Part shown: one piece after another, positions 1 to 11,719 of the stretch
Numbering within the stretch: the first letter of the stretch is position 1
Layout of the letters: each line of letters begins with the position of its first letter
From: Pseudevernia furfuracea
Lineage: Eukaryota; Ascomycota; Lecanoromycetes; Lecanorales; Parmeliaceae
Direction: 5' to 3'
DNA: 64,000 bases
Assembly: GCA_022315425.1 (NCBI GenBank)
Contig: JAIUPT010000039.1
Span: 682,001 to 746,000, forward strand
Notes under the pieces: model-generated
The model's input: the letters and a program-made list of their open reading frames with translations, nothing else
Told to the model about the DNA's origin: nothing
Database searches by the model: none
Translations under genes and position numbers: made by a program

Positions 1-1111
1 CTGCGTGTCATATGCATGCCTGTCTGCCGCAAGTCATTTTCGAGGAAAGAAGCATATGGTAACCTCAGACTACTTGACTCGGGCAGTTCCGAGGTATGTG
101 ACCTTTGATGGTGAATTCGCGGCATTCGATCATGGCGCCTTGACAGTTAACGACTGAAGATCGGTATCAGATGGCGTCTCCAAGTTTCAGACTCTCCAAG
201 ACGAATGGGAAGACATTCATATAAAAGCTCCTAATTCCCTGCTTCCTTCTATTTCACCTCACCACCCGCACAGCTCTCCCATATTGCACAATCTCATTGG
301 TCAATCCTGCGCAAAAACATATTAGTCATTCAAGCAATCGTTGGATACGAAGCCCCCCACGCCAATAGACCCAAGACAGCAACACTGACAGCTGAGAACA
401 GATGGGAACCAGCCAGCGCGACCGCCAGAACTATCATTGACTATATGGGACATTATGAAGAGTGCCGTCAAGGTGTATGCATACATTGGACCACTTCCGC
501 TTACATGCAATGCTAAATCTGAAGTTTAGAACGTGATTGCTGTGGATGGCAGCGCCTTCACATACAATCTGGATTCGCAGATCGTGAGCCACGAGACTCT
601 TACAAGGGTGATTGGCCCTTCACATGTTGATAGCACACCCCTGGAGACATGCTTGTTTACAAATCCTAGGGAAAGATCTATCCACACTCGTGTCGAGATA
701 GTCGGGGACGGACGCTTGGAGGATGTTCATCGGGAGCCCTCGGGCAGTTATAGTATGCATACTTCTTCCAAGTAACAGGTGTCGTCAGAGCTGACTGACT
801 ACGATTATAGCATTGCAGATGATTTATGACCATAATCAGCAAGAAATGCGAGACCTCCCCAAGATGAGTGAATCCCGCTAGTGTGCTCTTCGAGGCACAA
901 ACGGTGGCCGGGCATATCGTGCGAGCGCGTTTTTCTTCACATCGTCAGTCATTACAGTTGGATGAGGGATTCTTGTATCGTATTCTGTCACTCATTAGTA
1001 TAGAAATGGGCCAAATATGTTCACCATAACATATTGTAATTGGCGATTATCATCACTGCATGCCAACTAAGTTACACAAAACTTGTAATAAGTGTTTCGC
1101 GTCCTGCAGAT
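1..1111. other. No supported gene
   Basis: Only short open frames are present, the longest 80 codons at 533-775 (+). None has a recognisable domain or a clear splice pattern. The end nearest 1111 is the 3' flank of the DNA polymerase gene. Confidence 0.5.
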
Positions 1112-3490
1112 TTAGCATACCCTGTGCTGGGGAGGTCTCCATGGTACCCCCAGTAGCTCAAAGATCTTCTTTTCGTCCTTGCCCTCGACCAGACTACCTT
1201 GAGTGATCCTCTCTCTATTCCTCCCTCGAATGACATCCTTCCATAGCCCGCGTTGGTTGAGACGCATGCCTTTCTTACTTGCCAGTAACCGTATACTCCT
1301 GTTGAAGATGTCATTGCCAGTAAAGTAGATCAAGGCAGCACCAATCTCATCCCACGGCACAAGCAAGAAATCGATTCGCCGCCAAACGGTAGTGCCTGGA
1401 AGAGCTGCAGCCCCGTGCCATTTGCTGCCGTCGACCTTATCCGTGGTTGCGAGTCCGACTTTGAGATAGCCCTTATCGAAGAGCTCGGGGATAACCCTGG
1501 CAAGTATTATGGTGCGTAGGTTTTCGATGGTGGCATCTAGCTTTGTGACAATAACATCGACATCCCCAGAGTCCGCAGCTCCACGCCGGTATGATCCACC
1601 TATCGTGAATTGGACGGTATCATCAATCTTTCTGCAGGTCTCGCGAATGTATTGATCGTGCCGGTCCATTTCTGCGCGCGGTATCCGGGTCTTGAAGTCC
1701 TCATAGTGAGCAATGCCTATCTCCTGGTTTTTGGTCAGGTGAGCCTTTTCAAGAAGCTCCGGTATAGATTTGTGGCCTTGGTCAAGCCATTTGGTTGCTT
1801 GCTTAAGCCCGACGCCATAGATTCCCATGAAAAGTTGCAGGGTTTCGGCATTTGGATCGAGACTCGTATTTTCAAGACGTCGAAGCTTGTTGGTCCAGAC
1901 GATCTCTTCGATCTTCGCGGCGAGCCTCTGCCCAATGAAGGGGATGGCGAACGCCTCTTCCTCAGTAGTGATTTTACGATCTTGCTTCCGGAGCGCGGCA
2001 ATGGCCCTGCGATAAGCCGTCAGTCTCCAGTGATCCTGGTCTCGCTCATAGTAATCGGCCATCTGTTGCAAGACTTCGATCGTTCTAGCGTTCGGGTTTG
2101 CTGACTTTCCGGTCCCATCGTTTTTCGACATGCAGCTGAAATTATCCTGCCACGCCTTGTTAAATAAGCCTTTCCTTGACTTTGTCTTGCGCTTTCTCTC
2201 CTCTCCGCTGTACTCATTCTCAGAGTCATCGAGGACACTATCTCTAGAGTTCTCGTCTTCATCCAAGTCGAGCGGCTGCAAGACAGTCAGTGCTTAAAAT
2301 GAGTAGTCAAACTTGCGGATGCTCACAAGATCTTTCGTTGCCTGAGCCTCCAAGATGGCCTTATCCAAGTCGCTTTGAGGGTATAACGCCTTGGGATGCG
2401 TTGAACAACTTTGAGGGGTTGATCCCTCTACGGGATCTGCGTCGTCAGCTACGCCATCCGAGGAAATATGCTCACCACCTCCGTTCCGCGAGTTATCGGC
2501 ATCTTCAGGTGGGCAGCTCCAACAAGTCTGCTCACTACCCTCGGTTCGCGAAGGTGTCTGTTGTGGAGGTAGGAAGTGTCCTTTCTCTGGCTTTAATTGC
2601 AGAGATTTTTCAGGAGGTACTGCTGGCGTTGGTGACCGCTGTACGATCAGAGCATCATCGTGACCAGGAACCCGATATTCAGGCTGGTCCGCATTGATGA
2701 GAGCCTTAAATATAAGACAGTCCGTTGGATATACTTCGTTGACAAGGATGACATTGGGCTGTTCATTTAGTGTGATCATTTTCCGGTCCCGAGAATAGAA
2801 TCCTTACCGGCAGCGTGGTAATTTTGAGAGCTTTTAGCACATCTGCATGACATAGTTCTTTGTCGACGATGACATGAGTAACGCCATCTCTCCATTCTCT
2901 AATCCAGAGCGCTCCCCACTCCAGCGCTTTCCGAATTCGGCGTTTCCGAGCATCTGACGTATCGTTGTTCGGTATGAAATCTAGGTAGTATTAGTGACGA
3001 TTGACATGCTGGCTTCACAAGCGCGAGACTGACAGAAGGCTAGGCGATTGAAAATTTGTTGAGATTCAGGTTTCAATTCCAGTGATTGGCCTCGCTTTCT
3101 TTTCCCAGTGGTCTTCGATCCTGCCTTCTGAGTAGTCATACCTGCGATTTTCCTTGCTATGATGGGCGTATCAATGATGACTTGTTCTGACGGCTTGGAA
3201 GACGCTGTTGAAGAGAACGAGCTTCTCTCGGCCAAGTTAGTTTGAGGATGATTAGAGGCCGTCGGCTGAAGTAAAGGTGCTGAGACAGTGCGAAAGAGTG
3301 ACTGCTCTGGACGCGAGGAGTAAATGATTCTGTCCCTCGGGGCCCTTGCCGAGATATTTGACTGGGCGAGTCTGCTTTGGCGAAGGATCACACTAGCATT
3401 GCTTTGGTCCTCTTCACCGGAGTCCTCCTCGTCGAGTTGATAGAGCTCATCGAAGAGCGCTTCCTTCTCCTTTTCCTCCATTCTTGACAC
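1112..3490 (-). CDS. POL4: DNA polymerase X family (Pol4 / lambda type), 4 exons
   Basis: Predicted gap-filling polymerase of base-excision repair and non-homologous end joining, nuclear. Exons: 3490-3034, 2980-2808, 2758-2327, 2275-1112; introns 53, 49 and 51 bp; about 741 aa, the usual size of fungal Pol4. The N-terminus is acidic. A BRCT-like domain spans the second and third exons (WIREWRDGVTHVIVDKEL, then VILVNEVYPTDC). The 8-kDa domain has a helix-hairpin-helix (IPFIGQRLAAKIEEI) whose Lys, about residue 475, aligns with the dRP-lyase lysine of human Pol lambda. The palm has GGSYRRG, then GDVDV (Asp592, Asp594) and RRIDFL (Asp656), the three metal-binding aspartates, and the YFTGND motif. 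The open frame over the last exon begins at a TTG inside the intron; the real start is the ATG at 3490. It is divergent from the Kelch gene. Confidence 0.9.
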
Positions 3491-4208
3491 ATTTGCAATC
3501 TACAATGGTGTTCCATATGTACTTCGAGCTGAGTGTTAATATCTGACCACGGCCTCAGTGGGACAGAACCTCGGAAGCAGTAGTAACAGATTTCAGGCGC
3601 CGGGTGGTCGGGGTGAAAATAAGGCTTGGCGAAGACATGATTCAAGGTCTGTCACTCTTTCCAACATTCTCTTGCCATACGAAGGCATGTTTCCCGCTCT
3701 TTGCGATCGGGAGTTATCAGTGAGATGCAGCCAGGATTGCTTGAGGAGAACCTTTGGATCGAAACTTTCAATGCTAGGAATCGGCCTAGAGTAGGTACAA
3801 GCACGAGGAATTAAAGAGGACAAAGGTTTTGATCATGCATTGTCTCTTATTCGCTACGAGCGATTCAAGTCCACTATACTCATATGCGAGGAGCAGCTCG
3901 TCTGTATCATTTGATGCACAACGTCCTTATGCGCCGACACGTGCCGTCCTGCTCATGTTTCACTTTTATCTTCCGACCCGCCAATTCTGCTGGACCGCAT
4001 GGTCTCATCAAACATTGGTGATGCAGAAAGCCCCACACCGTCTTCGGATCTTGTATCATGGCTCGCGTGCCAGGAGAAGTTGCAATATGCGGCCGCATAG
4101 GTCAATTCACCAAGTCAGGCCCTCCATGCTCCAACTCTTTAATAGCAGATGCTGTCCGTCCGTGGTCCTGTCTCAATACCATCCGATGCGTCGTTGTCCA
4201 CCGCCGTC
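3491..4208. other. Divergent intergenic region, Pol4 / Kelch
   Basis: About 0.72 kb between two divergent starts. On the minus strand two overlapping open frames (3593-3823 and 3388-3645) look partly coding, including a Cys/His-rich stretch with CYYC and HMEHHC. They are offset by a frame, overlap the Pol4 start and have no start/splice model I can defend. The region most likely holds both promoters and 5' leaders. Confidence 0.4.
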
Positions 4209-6111
4209 ATGCATGTCAGCCATGCAGTTCTCTTCACTTCTTTATTTTCTTTGCTGCTGACGCTGGCTGTCACTCAAAGCAACGGTGCTTTTTGTAATCG
4301 ACTTTATCATTCCTCAATCGTGATTAACGACAAGCTATATGTCGACGGAGGAGAATTGCGAACGGTTTGAGGGCCTGAATTGCGGCTTCAGCCCGGTACA
4401 TCATGCTTTGTGCTGACATAGCCAGGTAACAAATGGCAATGTATCGATTTCAATCCCAACCACCATAGATACGATCGATCTGTCGAAGCCTTTCAGCAAC
4501 GCAGACACTACGATATGGGAAAAAATATCTAAGAATGGCACCAATTCTGCCTCCAGCGCTCCGAGTCTCAACGATGGAAGCATATTCTCAGACAATACTA
4601 GCCTGTACCTCTTTGGCGGTGCCATCAGCATGGCTCCTGGCGCGCCAGGCATACCTCCGCCTAATGCCGTATATCGATACAACATAGGTGAAAGCCAATG
4701 GGCCCAGATAAACCCTGGTGGCGATCCTGTCCAGCGTGTACTTATCGGAATGTCTGTGCAGAGTTCAACAGCCTCAGTAGGGTACTATCTAGGTGGTGCC
4801 ATTACTCCTTTGAGTGATCCAAGCTTTTATGCCGAAAACAACTCTACGCCATACATGGTCGAAGGCCTTGTGACATTCAATGAGGGATTCGCTACATTCA
4901 AGAACTCTTCGACATCCCAAATGAATCCAGACGGCACTATAGCTGAAGGCTACCTGGCCCTCATCGAGTCTCTCGGCTCGGAGGGAGTGCTGCTTACCTT
5001 TGGAGGCTTCACAGACATCGCTGGAGCTCCATCCGGCTTGGAAGATTCTGATCTGGCTGACCCTTCATTTCAATGGCCGCTTGCGAACGTGTCTGTCTTT
5101 GATATTGGAAATGGAACGTGGTATCAGCAAGCGGCGACAGGAGATATACCACCCTGGCGATACATGGGCTGTTCAGTAGTTGTCAGCGCACCAGATCAGA
5201 GTAGCCATTCCATCTACGTCTTTGGCGGCTGGGGTAACTCTTTTGGAGGTTCAGACGGCCATGTCTACGTGCTATCCATACCTTCTTTCCGGTGGATGCG
5301 CGTGAACGAAGATAGCAATCGTCGCTCGCGTCACAGCTGCAACCTATTGGGTAACCATACGATGCTTGTAGTGGGTGGTATTGAACCCATTGGTGAGCAA
5401 GTCCTGCCATTGGATGCCACAGGTTGCGACACATCACCAATGTATGCCCAAGGTTTAGGGATATTTTCGTTGAACAACCATACATGGGCCACGAATTATG
5501 ATCCTTCTGGAGGGGCAGCGCCTTATGAAATTCATGCGAGTATATCAAACGTTATAGGAGGCAATGAAAATGGAAGTGCTGCGATTCAGACCCCAGCGGG
5601 TGGTTTCTCACAGCTGGCTTTGGGATCTCTTCTTGGCGCGCATCAAGACCCTATCGATGCAGTCGGCACTATTCCTAAAACGAATTCAACGTCTTCTACT
5701 AGCACGAAGCGTCTTACCGGAGGTGTCATTGCAGGCATAGTCATTGCAGCGATAGCTGGACTGGCGATCAATCTGACTCTACTGTTCGTTTTGCTACGTC
5801 GTCGATACCTTCGTGTACACCGTGCACGACCTAGTATTTCTAACCCGATCCGACACGAACGAAAGGCATCGGAGCTCGATTCGTTACCTGGGCCATCAGA
5901 GATGATAGACGATAAATTTGCAGCGCATGAATTGTGGAGTCCTGCAGACAAACCTTTACCGGCACGACCATTTGACGAGAAGATTGTCTCGCTGCACGAG
6001 ATGGAAGGAGGGGATCTGAGCTCTGCCGAGCGAAATGTGGAGCTAGAACGAGCAGAGGTGGATAAGAAAGCGAGGATTGTAGCGAATCGTTACGTGAGAT
6101 CTGTGGAATGA
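4209..6111 (+). CDS. Membrane-anchored Kelch-repeat protein, 2 exons
   Basis: Exons 4209-4364 and 4426-6111, joined in phase 0 across a 61-bp intron; about 613 aa. The chosen ATG (4209) gives a signal peptide with a hydrophobic core (VLFTSLFSLLLTLAV); an ATG 60 bp upstream in the same frame is possible. The lumenal or extracellular part carries Kelch-type blades (YHSSIVINDKLYVDGGE, TSLYLFGGA, SIYVFGGWGNSFGGSDG, RSRHSCNLLGNHTMLVVGG) and many N-glycosylation sites. One transmembrane helix lies near residues 485-512 (GGVIAGIVIAAIAGLAI), followed by RRRYLRVHR and a charged cytoplasmic tail of about 100 residues. Such type I Kelch proteins are common in Pezizomycotina and mostly uncharacterised; a cell-surface role is inference. 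Confidence 0.85.
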
Positions 6112-6483
6112 AGAGGTATCTCTTTAGCGCTTGTTGTGTCGCCGTTTAGTACTTTTGAGTCCATGGTATCGTTCCTGTTCATCCGTCTTAAGTTTTGGTT
6201 ATTGCAGTACCAACAGGCTCGATCGCGCAAGTGTCTGGCCGAAGTGATCCTGTTCGAGCCTAAACAGCTGCAAATACAAGTGGCTCCCGATGTGATTCCC
6301 AGATGTGCTCTTTCAATTGGTAATCCTTTTGTGAACCTGAGATTCATGCATATCTTTTCGATGCCGTACCCCGTCGCTTGGCATAGCGACCATACCCTAA
6401 AAGAGCGAATATGAGAATGTCCTATCCGTAAAGTCACCCTAATAATTCAACCAGAATATTCCCGCAACTTTCTGCAACCTGCA
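6112..6483. other. Intergenic, Kelch / ATP10
   Basis: 372 bp between two genes on the same strand. It must hold the Kelch 3' end and the ATP10 promoter; no distinct motif was recognised. Confidence 0.5.
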
Positions 6484-7531
6484 ATGCTTCAACCGCGGCT
6501 CCTGCTCAGAAGACCGTGTACCTTTTCCTTATCCCGATGGCTGTGCCCCTCCTGCCAATCGCCTCTCCAATGGCCATACCGCCGCGCATCCACACTTCCC
6601 GCGCCGTCCAAGCCAACCAACCCCTCCCCCAAACTGCCCTCCGATGAAGAACCCACCCCAAAGCCCCTCTCCCATCCCCTTGGCAAATCCAAAGCCCCTC
6701 AACTGGGCGAGAATAGCGGCATAGACTACCGCACATGGCGAGAACGGAGGGATGATTTTTTCAATTATGATAAACATCTTGAGCGGCGAAAGGAATTGTA
6801 TGCTAATCCTCCCTCTTCCGTCCTGGAGTAGGCCATTGCAGGGCAGATGCTAACCGTTCTTTCATTCTAGAACGAAGAAGGTCGCAAAGCCGTACTTCAG
6901 AGAATGGACCAACATGCGCTATCACCGGGGCAAAACATTTCTTTCTCCCCCAAAACTCTTCAAGGCGGACTCGGCGCTCTACTTTCCGAACATGATGGGC
7001 TATACGCTCGCCGTACCCTCTAAAAACGCATCTACGACGTCGGTGTTGGCAGGCAAGACATCAATCGTCAGCATCTTCAGCGGGTCATGGGCGGAGCAGC
7101 AGACTCTCAGTTTCGTGGGCGAAACGCAGAATCCGGCGTTGACAAGGGAGGTGGAGATATTGAAGGGAGAAGGCCTGCAGAGGGTATGGATCAATATCGA
7201 AGAAGACTGGATGAAGGCTGGGTTGATACGGCTATTTCTTGGGAGTAGTAAAAAAGGAAAAAGTACGGCGGAGTGGGGAAGAAGCTTTGTGGTAACGAGA
7301 GGAGTGAGTGATGATGTCAAAGATAGTATGGGGATGGCGAATGGAAAGGTGGGCTATGTATATTTGGTGGATGGAAACTGTAGGATCAGGTGGGCTGGAA
7401 GTGGGGATGCGGACACTGGGGAGAGGGAGGGGCTGGTTGGGGTTACGAGGAGGTTGGTTGAGAGCAGTAGGAAGCCTAAGAGTGGGAAGAAACTCGAGGA
7501 GAAGATCGTTGCTGCAAAAGCAAAGCATTGA
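6484..7531 (+). CDS. ATP10: Mitochondrial ATPase complex assembly factor ATP10, 2 exons
   Basis: Exons 6484-6827 and 6871-7531 around a 43-bp intron (GTAGGC...TTCTAG); 334 aa. ATP10 is an inner-membrane chaperone that assembles subunit 6 into the Fo sector of F1Fo ATP synthase. The N-terminus is Arg-rich and lacks acidic residues (MLQPRLLLRRPCTFSLSRW), as expected for a mitochondrial presequence. The family core follows the intron: KPYFREWTNMRYHRGKTF, then YFPNMMGYTLA, SIVSIFSGSWAEQQ and the C-terminal VYLVDGNCRIRWAGSG. Its stop is 107 bp from the stop of the convergent Gos1 gene. Confidence 0.92.
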
Positions 7532-7638
7532 TGTTGTACAACAGGATTTTGTATGCTAGATACCCCAATCGTACAAGGCGTTCTCCCACTCATGTCAGAC
7601 ACCAAACGCCATGCTGCCCAAACTCTCTTGCCCAGGTA

Positions 7639-8451
7639 TCACATAAAGTACAACAGCAACAGAAAACAAAACGCAATGAAACTCCCTAATATAATCCCGT
7701 CCCTCCTCTTCTTCGCCCCAATCCTCCCTATCAAACTATTGAGCCCCGGTACCTGACTAGCCGCTCCCACGATCCTCCTATTAACAGTCGCCAACGTCTC
7801 CCTTTGCGTGCCAAAACTCTCATTAATCGCATACGCCTGACTTAGCACCCCATCTGCGACACTATGACTCCTGTCAATCCTATTCCTCTCATCGAGCATG
7901 TAGTCTGCTTCGGCATCGGCGGGGTTTGAATTTCGGTAAGCAGAGATATCGGAGCGTACGTTCGAGAGGAGGTTCGCGCGTTGGCGGGCGTCGGATACGC
8001 TGGATTTGAGGCGGAGAAGCTCGCGCCGGTGGTCGAGGAGAATTTCGCGGTGGCGGATGAGATTGTTGGACTTTAGGGCGGAGGTGGTGAGGGGGGATTC
8101 GGAGTCGAGGAGGCGGGATAGTTGGGTGATGAGGGCTTCGCGCTGATAGGGTATATTTCAGCAAGGCTCATGCGTATCTCGTTGTAAAACAGAGTGCAAT
8201 GAGCTGCTTACCTTATCGAGCAAGTCCTGGATGGTTGCCTCGGTCTGTTTCTCATCTTCTGTAGGCTTTGGAGGTATAGTGGTAGCTTGGGAGAATTGGG
8301 AGAATTTGTGAAAGTAGCCTTCTGTCTATGAAAGCCGTCAACATCAGGGTGAAACAATTTAGAAAGCAGCGTAAGAGCCACGTACCTGGGACTCTAAGGT
8401 TCTTGTTTGCTGGCGGAGCTGAGCCCATCCATTGCCCGTTGAAGACGACAT
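7639..8451 (-). CDS. GOS1: Golgi SNARE Gos1 (GOSR1), 3 exons
   Basis: Exons 8451-8386, 8325-8212 and 8142-7639, all joined in phase 0; 227 aa, close to the usual family length. It is a Qb-SNARE for ER-Golgi and intra-Golgi fusion. The N-terminus MSSSTGNGWAQLRQQTRTLE matches the family start. The SNARE motif runs through LLDERN-like MLDERNRIDRSHSVADGVL and ends in LNSLIGRIGAKKRRDG, followed by a C-terminal anchor (IILGSFIAFCFLLLLYFM) ending at the last residue. It is divergent from RPL35 with only 280 bp between the two start codons. Confidence 0.93.
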
Positions 8452-8731
8452 GTTGCTCGAAGGCCGTCTGTGTGGCTACAAGAAACGGTTGTAATGGTTT
8501 TCGTATTGTGAATCTTGATCTTGATCATGTTCATGATAGCTCCATTGAGGGAAATCAACAAGACAGATACCTTGGCTTAAAACAACGGACTTTGGAGATG
8601 CCTTCAGGTCTTGGCGCTGCGGGCTCGCTAATATTTGGCGCTAAGGAAGCCAAGAACTTTCCGCCGCACAATTTGATGATTGACTGCAACGACATCTCGA
8701 ACAACTTCAACAATTACGACAGACTATCAAG
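8452..8731. promoter_or_regulatory. Shared 280-bp divergent promoter, GOS1 / RPL35
   Basis: The only sequence between the two divergent start codons, so both core promoters and 5' leaders must lie here. No TATA box is obvious. Confidence 0.55.
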
Positions 8732-9237
8732 ATGGTAGCTACTTCTATATCGGTGCGATTGATTACGGCTAACGGTGCGCGTAGTCAACCTCAAAGGTCC
8801 GCACAGGCCAGCTTTGGGGCAAGAGCAAGGATGATCTGAAGAAGCAACTCGTGGACCTCAAAACGGAGCTGGGTCAACTCCGCACACAGAAGATCGCAGG
8901 GGGCGCTTCATCTAAGCTTCACAAGATGTGCGCAGCGTCCAATCCCCCCCGCCTTCACTTTAAAGGTCCATGAAAGCAGATCTAACCATCGGTGCAATGT
9001 AGCCACGACCTCCGCAAATCTGTCGCCCGCGTCCTCACTGTCATCAACTCCAACCAACGACAACAACTACGCCTTTTTTACGCAAAGAAAAAATATCTCC
9101 CTCTCGACCTGCGCCCAAAGAAGACCCGAGCGATCAGGAGGCGATTGAGCAAGCATGAGGCGACGATCATGACGGAAAAGCAAAAAAAGAAGTCGACACA
9201 TTTCCCGCAGAGGAAGTATGCTGTGAAAGTATGTTGA
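8732..9237 (+). CDS. RPL35: 60S ribosomal protein L35 (uL29), 3 exons
   Basis: Exon 1 is the ATG alone (8732-8734), a common layout for fungal ribosomal protein genes. Exons 8785-8927 and 9003-9237 follow; 126 aa. The sequence reads as uL29: GQLWGKSKDDLKKQLVDLK, then HDLRKSVARVLTVINSNQR, LPLDLRPKKTRAIRRRLSKH and the C-terminal FPQRKYAVKV. It sits beside the polypeptide exit tunnel of the large subunit. The stop used is the TGA two codons after KYAVK. A GTATGT there could act as a further donor, but the family normally ends at this point. Confidence 0.93.
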
Positions 9238-10278
9238 TATCTACTCCGGTGGTGAAAGCTGGCAACTGGACTTCACACTTTCAGGGCTGTGCTATTGAGG
9301 ATCTTTTGGATTTGATGGCTTACTCTGGACACAGGCTGAGATTTAGGTGCTGGCGAGTTGGGAAACTTACAACGAGCGCTTGATTCGCATACGGGGGGTA
9401 GCCACATCTGGCCTTACTTACATAGTGATGGTTAGCCAAATGCATTGAAATCTCGTCTACCAAAGCCTTTTCTACTGCGTCGAATTGGATCACCCCCTGT
9501 CACCTTGACGAATGGCCAGCGCGCCGGCATGAATACGGGTCAAGTTGCTGTGCTTGTCCCCTCACAGTGCTAACATTCATGGCCATGACACGAATGCTCC
9601 GCGCATTCTGGTCCGCCACACAAATTCCTAAGATTGGTATCGTATGGACATCTTTTGTGTTTCTCTTGAAGATACTCGCAGTTCTAGTGAGTCACATAAT
9701 CGCTGGCTTGTTGATGTTTTATTTTTCGAAGTCTTTGCGCAGCGCCTCCTTTGCATACCTTTATTCATTTCCCCAAGCGGACCGGAACGACAGTGAGTCT
9801 TTACACCCCATTGTCGAGCCACCAAAGATCGACACGCGAACTCGAATGTCACCTCGAACAATTATTGCGAGTTTGCATTGTTCCAGGATGATGTTTCTAT
9901 TTCTGGGCTCTGGAAGATCGCTTCTCCAAGCAAAATCACGCGGCTTGGCGAAACTTCGGTTGAACATCAGTCTGCAGATTGTGGCTTTGTGTGATGTTAT
10001 TCTTAGCATCATACGCCGAAATGGCGAAGACATCCCCACCTTTCAATTTCTTAAAAGCCGAACGGCTTTTAGCTGCAATGACCATAATTAATCCCTCAGG
10101 CGGACCCCAGCAATATTAAAGTCGAAGTCCCGCACCGCCAACCTGAGCGATCCTCGAGCACGACACAGCAACTCAGCCTCGCCAAACCCCACGCCAGTAC
10201 CCACCCAAAAACCAACCCCACCTACAGCATCCATCACCACCACCACCACCACCATCACCACCACCACCCACAGCAACC
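9238..10278. other. Intergenic, with a doubtful 174-codon frame
   Basis: A 174-codon open frame lies at 9567-10091 (+), with a hydrophobic stretch near its start. It has no family resemblance, no codon pattern like its neighbours, and overlapping open frames on the other strand, so it is not called as a gene. The last 100 bp are a C/A-rich leader with a CAC-repeat tract (about 10227-10270) directly before the next start. Confidence 0.4.
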
Positions 10279-10770
10279 ATGTCCAAAAACCCCGACTCCA
10301 AACCCACCCTCTCCCACCACGAAGCCAACCCCACCATCTCCCACCGCGAAACCCCCCCCTCCCCCCGCCCCACCACCGGACCCAAAACCGAAAAAGACCG
10401 CCCCGGCGCCTCCATCCTCGCCTCCACCGACCCCTCCACCGCGGCCCTCCGCCGCTGGGCCCAGGACAAACAGCTCCAGTATCCCGGACAGGACGGGTCC
10501 TTCGCGCAGGGCGGCAACACGGCCGGGGTGGTGGACGGCATGGCGTGGGGCGGGCCGTGGCTCTTGCCGCACAAGGGCGATACGTTGCCGCCGCCGGATG
10601 AAAGGGTGGTGCATGGGGAGGCGAGGGTCGTGGGGGGGGAGAGGGGAGGGGGGGAGGAGATTACGGGGGAGGAGGGGGGGAGGGGGAGGAAGAGATGGAG
10701 TTTGGCCGGGTTGTTGAGGGGGAAGGGGAAGGGGAAGGGGAAGGGCGGGGGGGGTGATGTGGTGGGGTAG
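10279..10770 (+). CDS. Small conserved-looking hypothetical protein
   Basis: Single exon, 163 aa, ATG in a good context (CAACCATGTCC). The N-terminal third is Pro/Thr/Ser-rich. The middle (ASTDPSTAALRRWAQDKQLQ, then GVVDGMAWGGPWLLPHKGD) has the look of a short conserved fungal domain. The C-terminal third is low complexity (Gly, Glu, Arg, ending GKGKGKGKGGGG), coded by a G-rich purine run at about 10620-10770. I do not recognise a function. The overlapping minus-strand frame is a composition shadow. Confidence 0.6.
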   Translation: MSKNPDSKPTLSHHEANPTISHRETPPSPRPTTGPKTEKDRPGASILASTDPSTAALRRWAQDKQLQYPGQDGSFAQGGNTAGVVDGMAWGGPWLLPHKGDTLPPPDERVVHGEARVVGGERGGGEEITGEEGGRGRKRWSLAGLLRGKGKGKGKGGGGDVVG

Positions 10771-11719
10771 GGTGGGGTGGGCTATGGTATGGTATGGTAT
10801 GATAGGGTTGCTCTTGGGGGTTGGGTTGCTGGGTTTCTCGGTGCTTGCGAGGTCGCAGGTCTGAGTGGCTTGTGTTGTAGGATTGAGTGAGTGGGAGTAG
10901 TAGCACGCAATACTTGATTTCGGATTTGGTTCGTGCTGGCATCGCTGCTGTGTCTTCCTTCTCTGGTTTCTTCTCTCTCTCAAGATCACTTCCCGTGTGG
11001 CAGTTGAGCAAGGGATGCAAGGAATTGAGCAAGGTTTATGCATAGAGGGGACAGGTTAGGCGGGGGGGGGAATTGCGAGGAATTCGGCTTCCTCGCTGAG
11101 GTGGAAGTTGAAGGCTTCAATCCAATGCTCTACCTACAGTCGAGCAAATTGTCAAGGGAAATGGGAGACCCCTAAAAGCTTCTTCCTTTCCATTCAAAGA
11201 CACTTTTGTGGGTATCAATCAATCAGGATAAATTGACTGCTTGCATTCATCTCGACATATTCAGAATAAAGGCTTTTTGAGGCGGGAAAATCAATTTCCC
11301 ATTAAGTAGTACATACTGACAAGGACGGACGAATAGGTAGGATTTTTTCGCTTCCAACTGTCACCTTCTCTCGGAAAGTGCCTGTTGAGACAGAGAAGGC
11401 CTGAGATTCCTTCTATGCATTACTTGGCTACATTTCCTTACCAGAAATCCTCTACGACTCTAGCTTAGTTCTTTCTCCATTTTTCTTTTACGACAATTCT
11501 TGCCCCTTTTCCATTCATTCACGCTTCGTGCCGATCCGTGTCATGACCTTTGGCTTCGTGAGATGAGAGAACAAGTCATATGGAATGCTCTTGATGATGA
11601 ATGATGAGACTCAGGCTAGAGTTGCGGCAACAACGCCACTGCCACTTCTTGGAGCACCAAACCCCTGTTACTCTAGATTGCTAATATGAAACGCGAATCT
11701 GATGCTGCAGCGACGGTCC
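10771..11719. other. Intergenic, no gene seen
   Basis: Starts with a G-rich run continuing from the preceding gene and short GGTAT repeats (about 10785-10800), then pyrimidine-rich sequence. No supported coding frame. Confidence 0.5.

Noticed and set aside
1610..2104. 164-codon plus-strand frame
   Set aside because: Lies wholly antisense to the catalytic exon of the polymerase and has no domain.
3388..3823. Minus-strand frames with a Cys/His-rich segment upstream of Pol4
   Set aside because: They overlap the Pol4 first exon in a different frame and need an unsupported frame change; no start or splice model holds.
9232..9330. A fourth RPL35 exon after a GTATGT donor
   Set aside because: The possible downstream exons add residues not found in uL29, which normally ends where the TGA lies.
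9567..10091. 174-codon plus-strand frame
   Set aside because: No family resemblance and equally open antisense frames; kept only as a remark in the intergenic entry.
10255..11043. 262-codon Pro-rich open frame on the minus strand
   Set aside because: It is the complement of a G-rich purine tract and the Gly/Arg-rich tail of the plus-strand gene; composition alone keeps it open.
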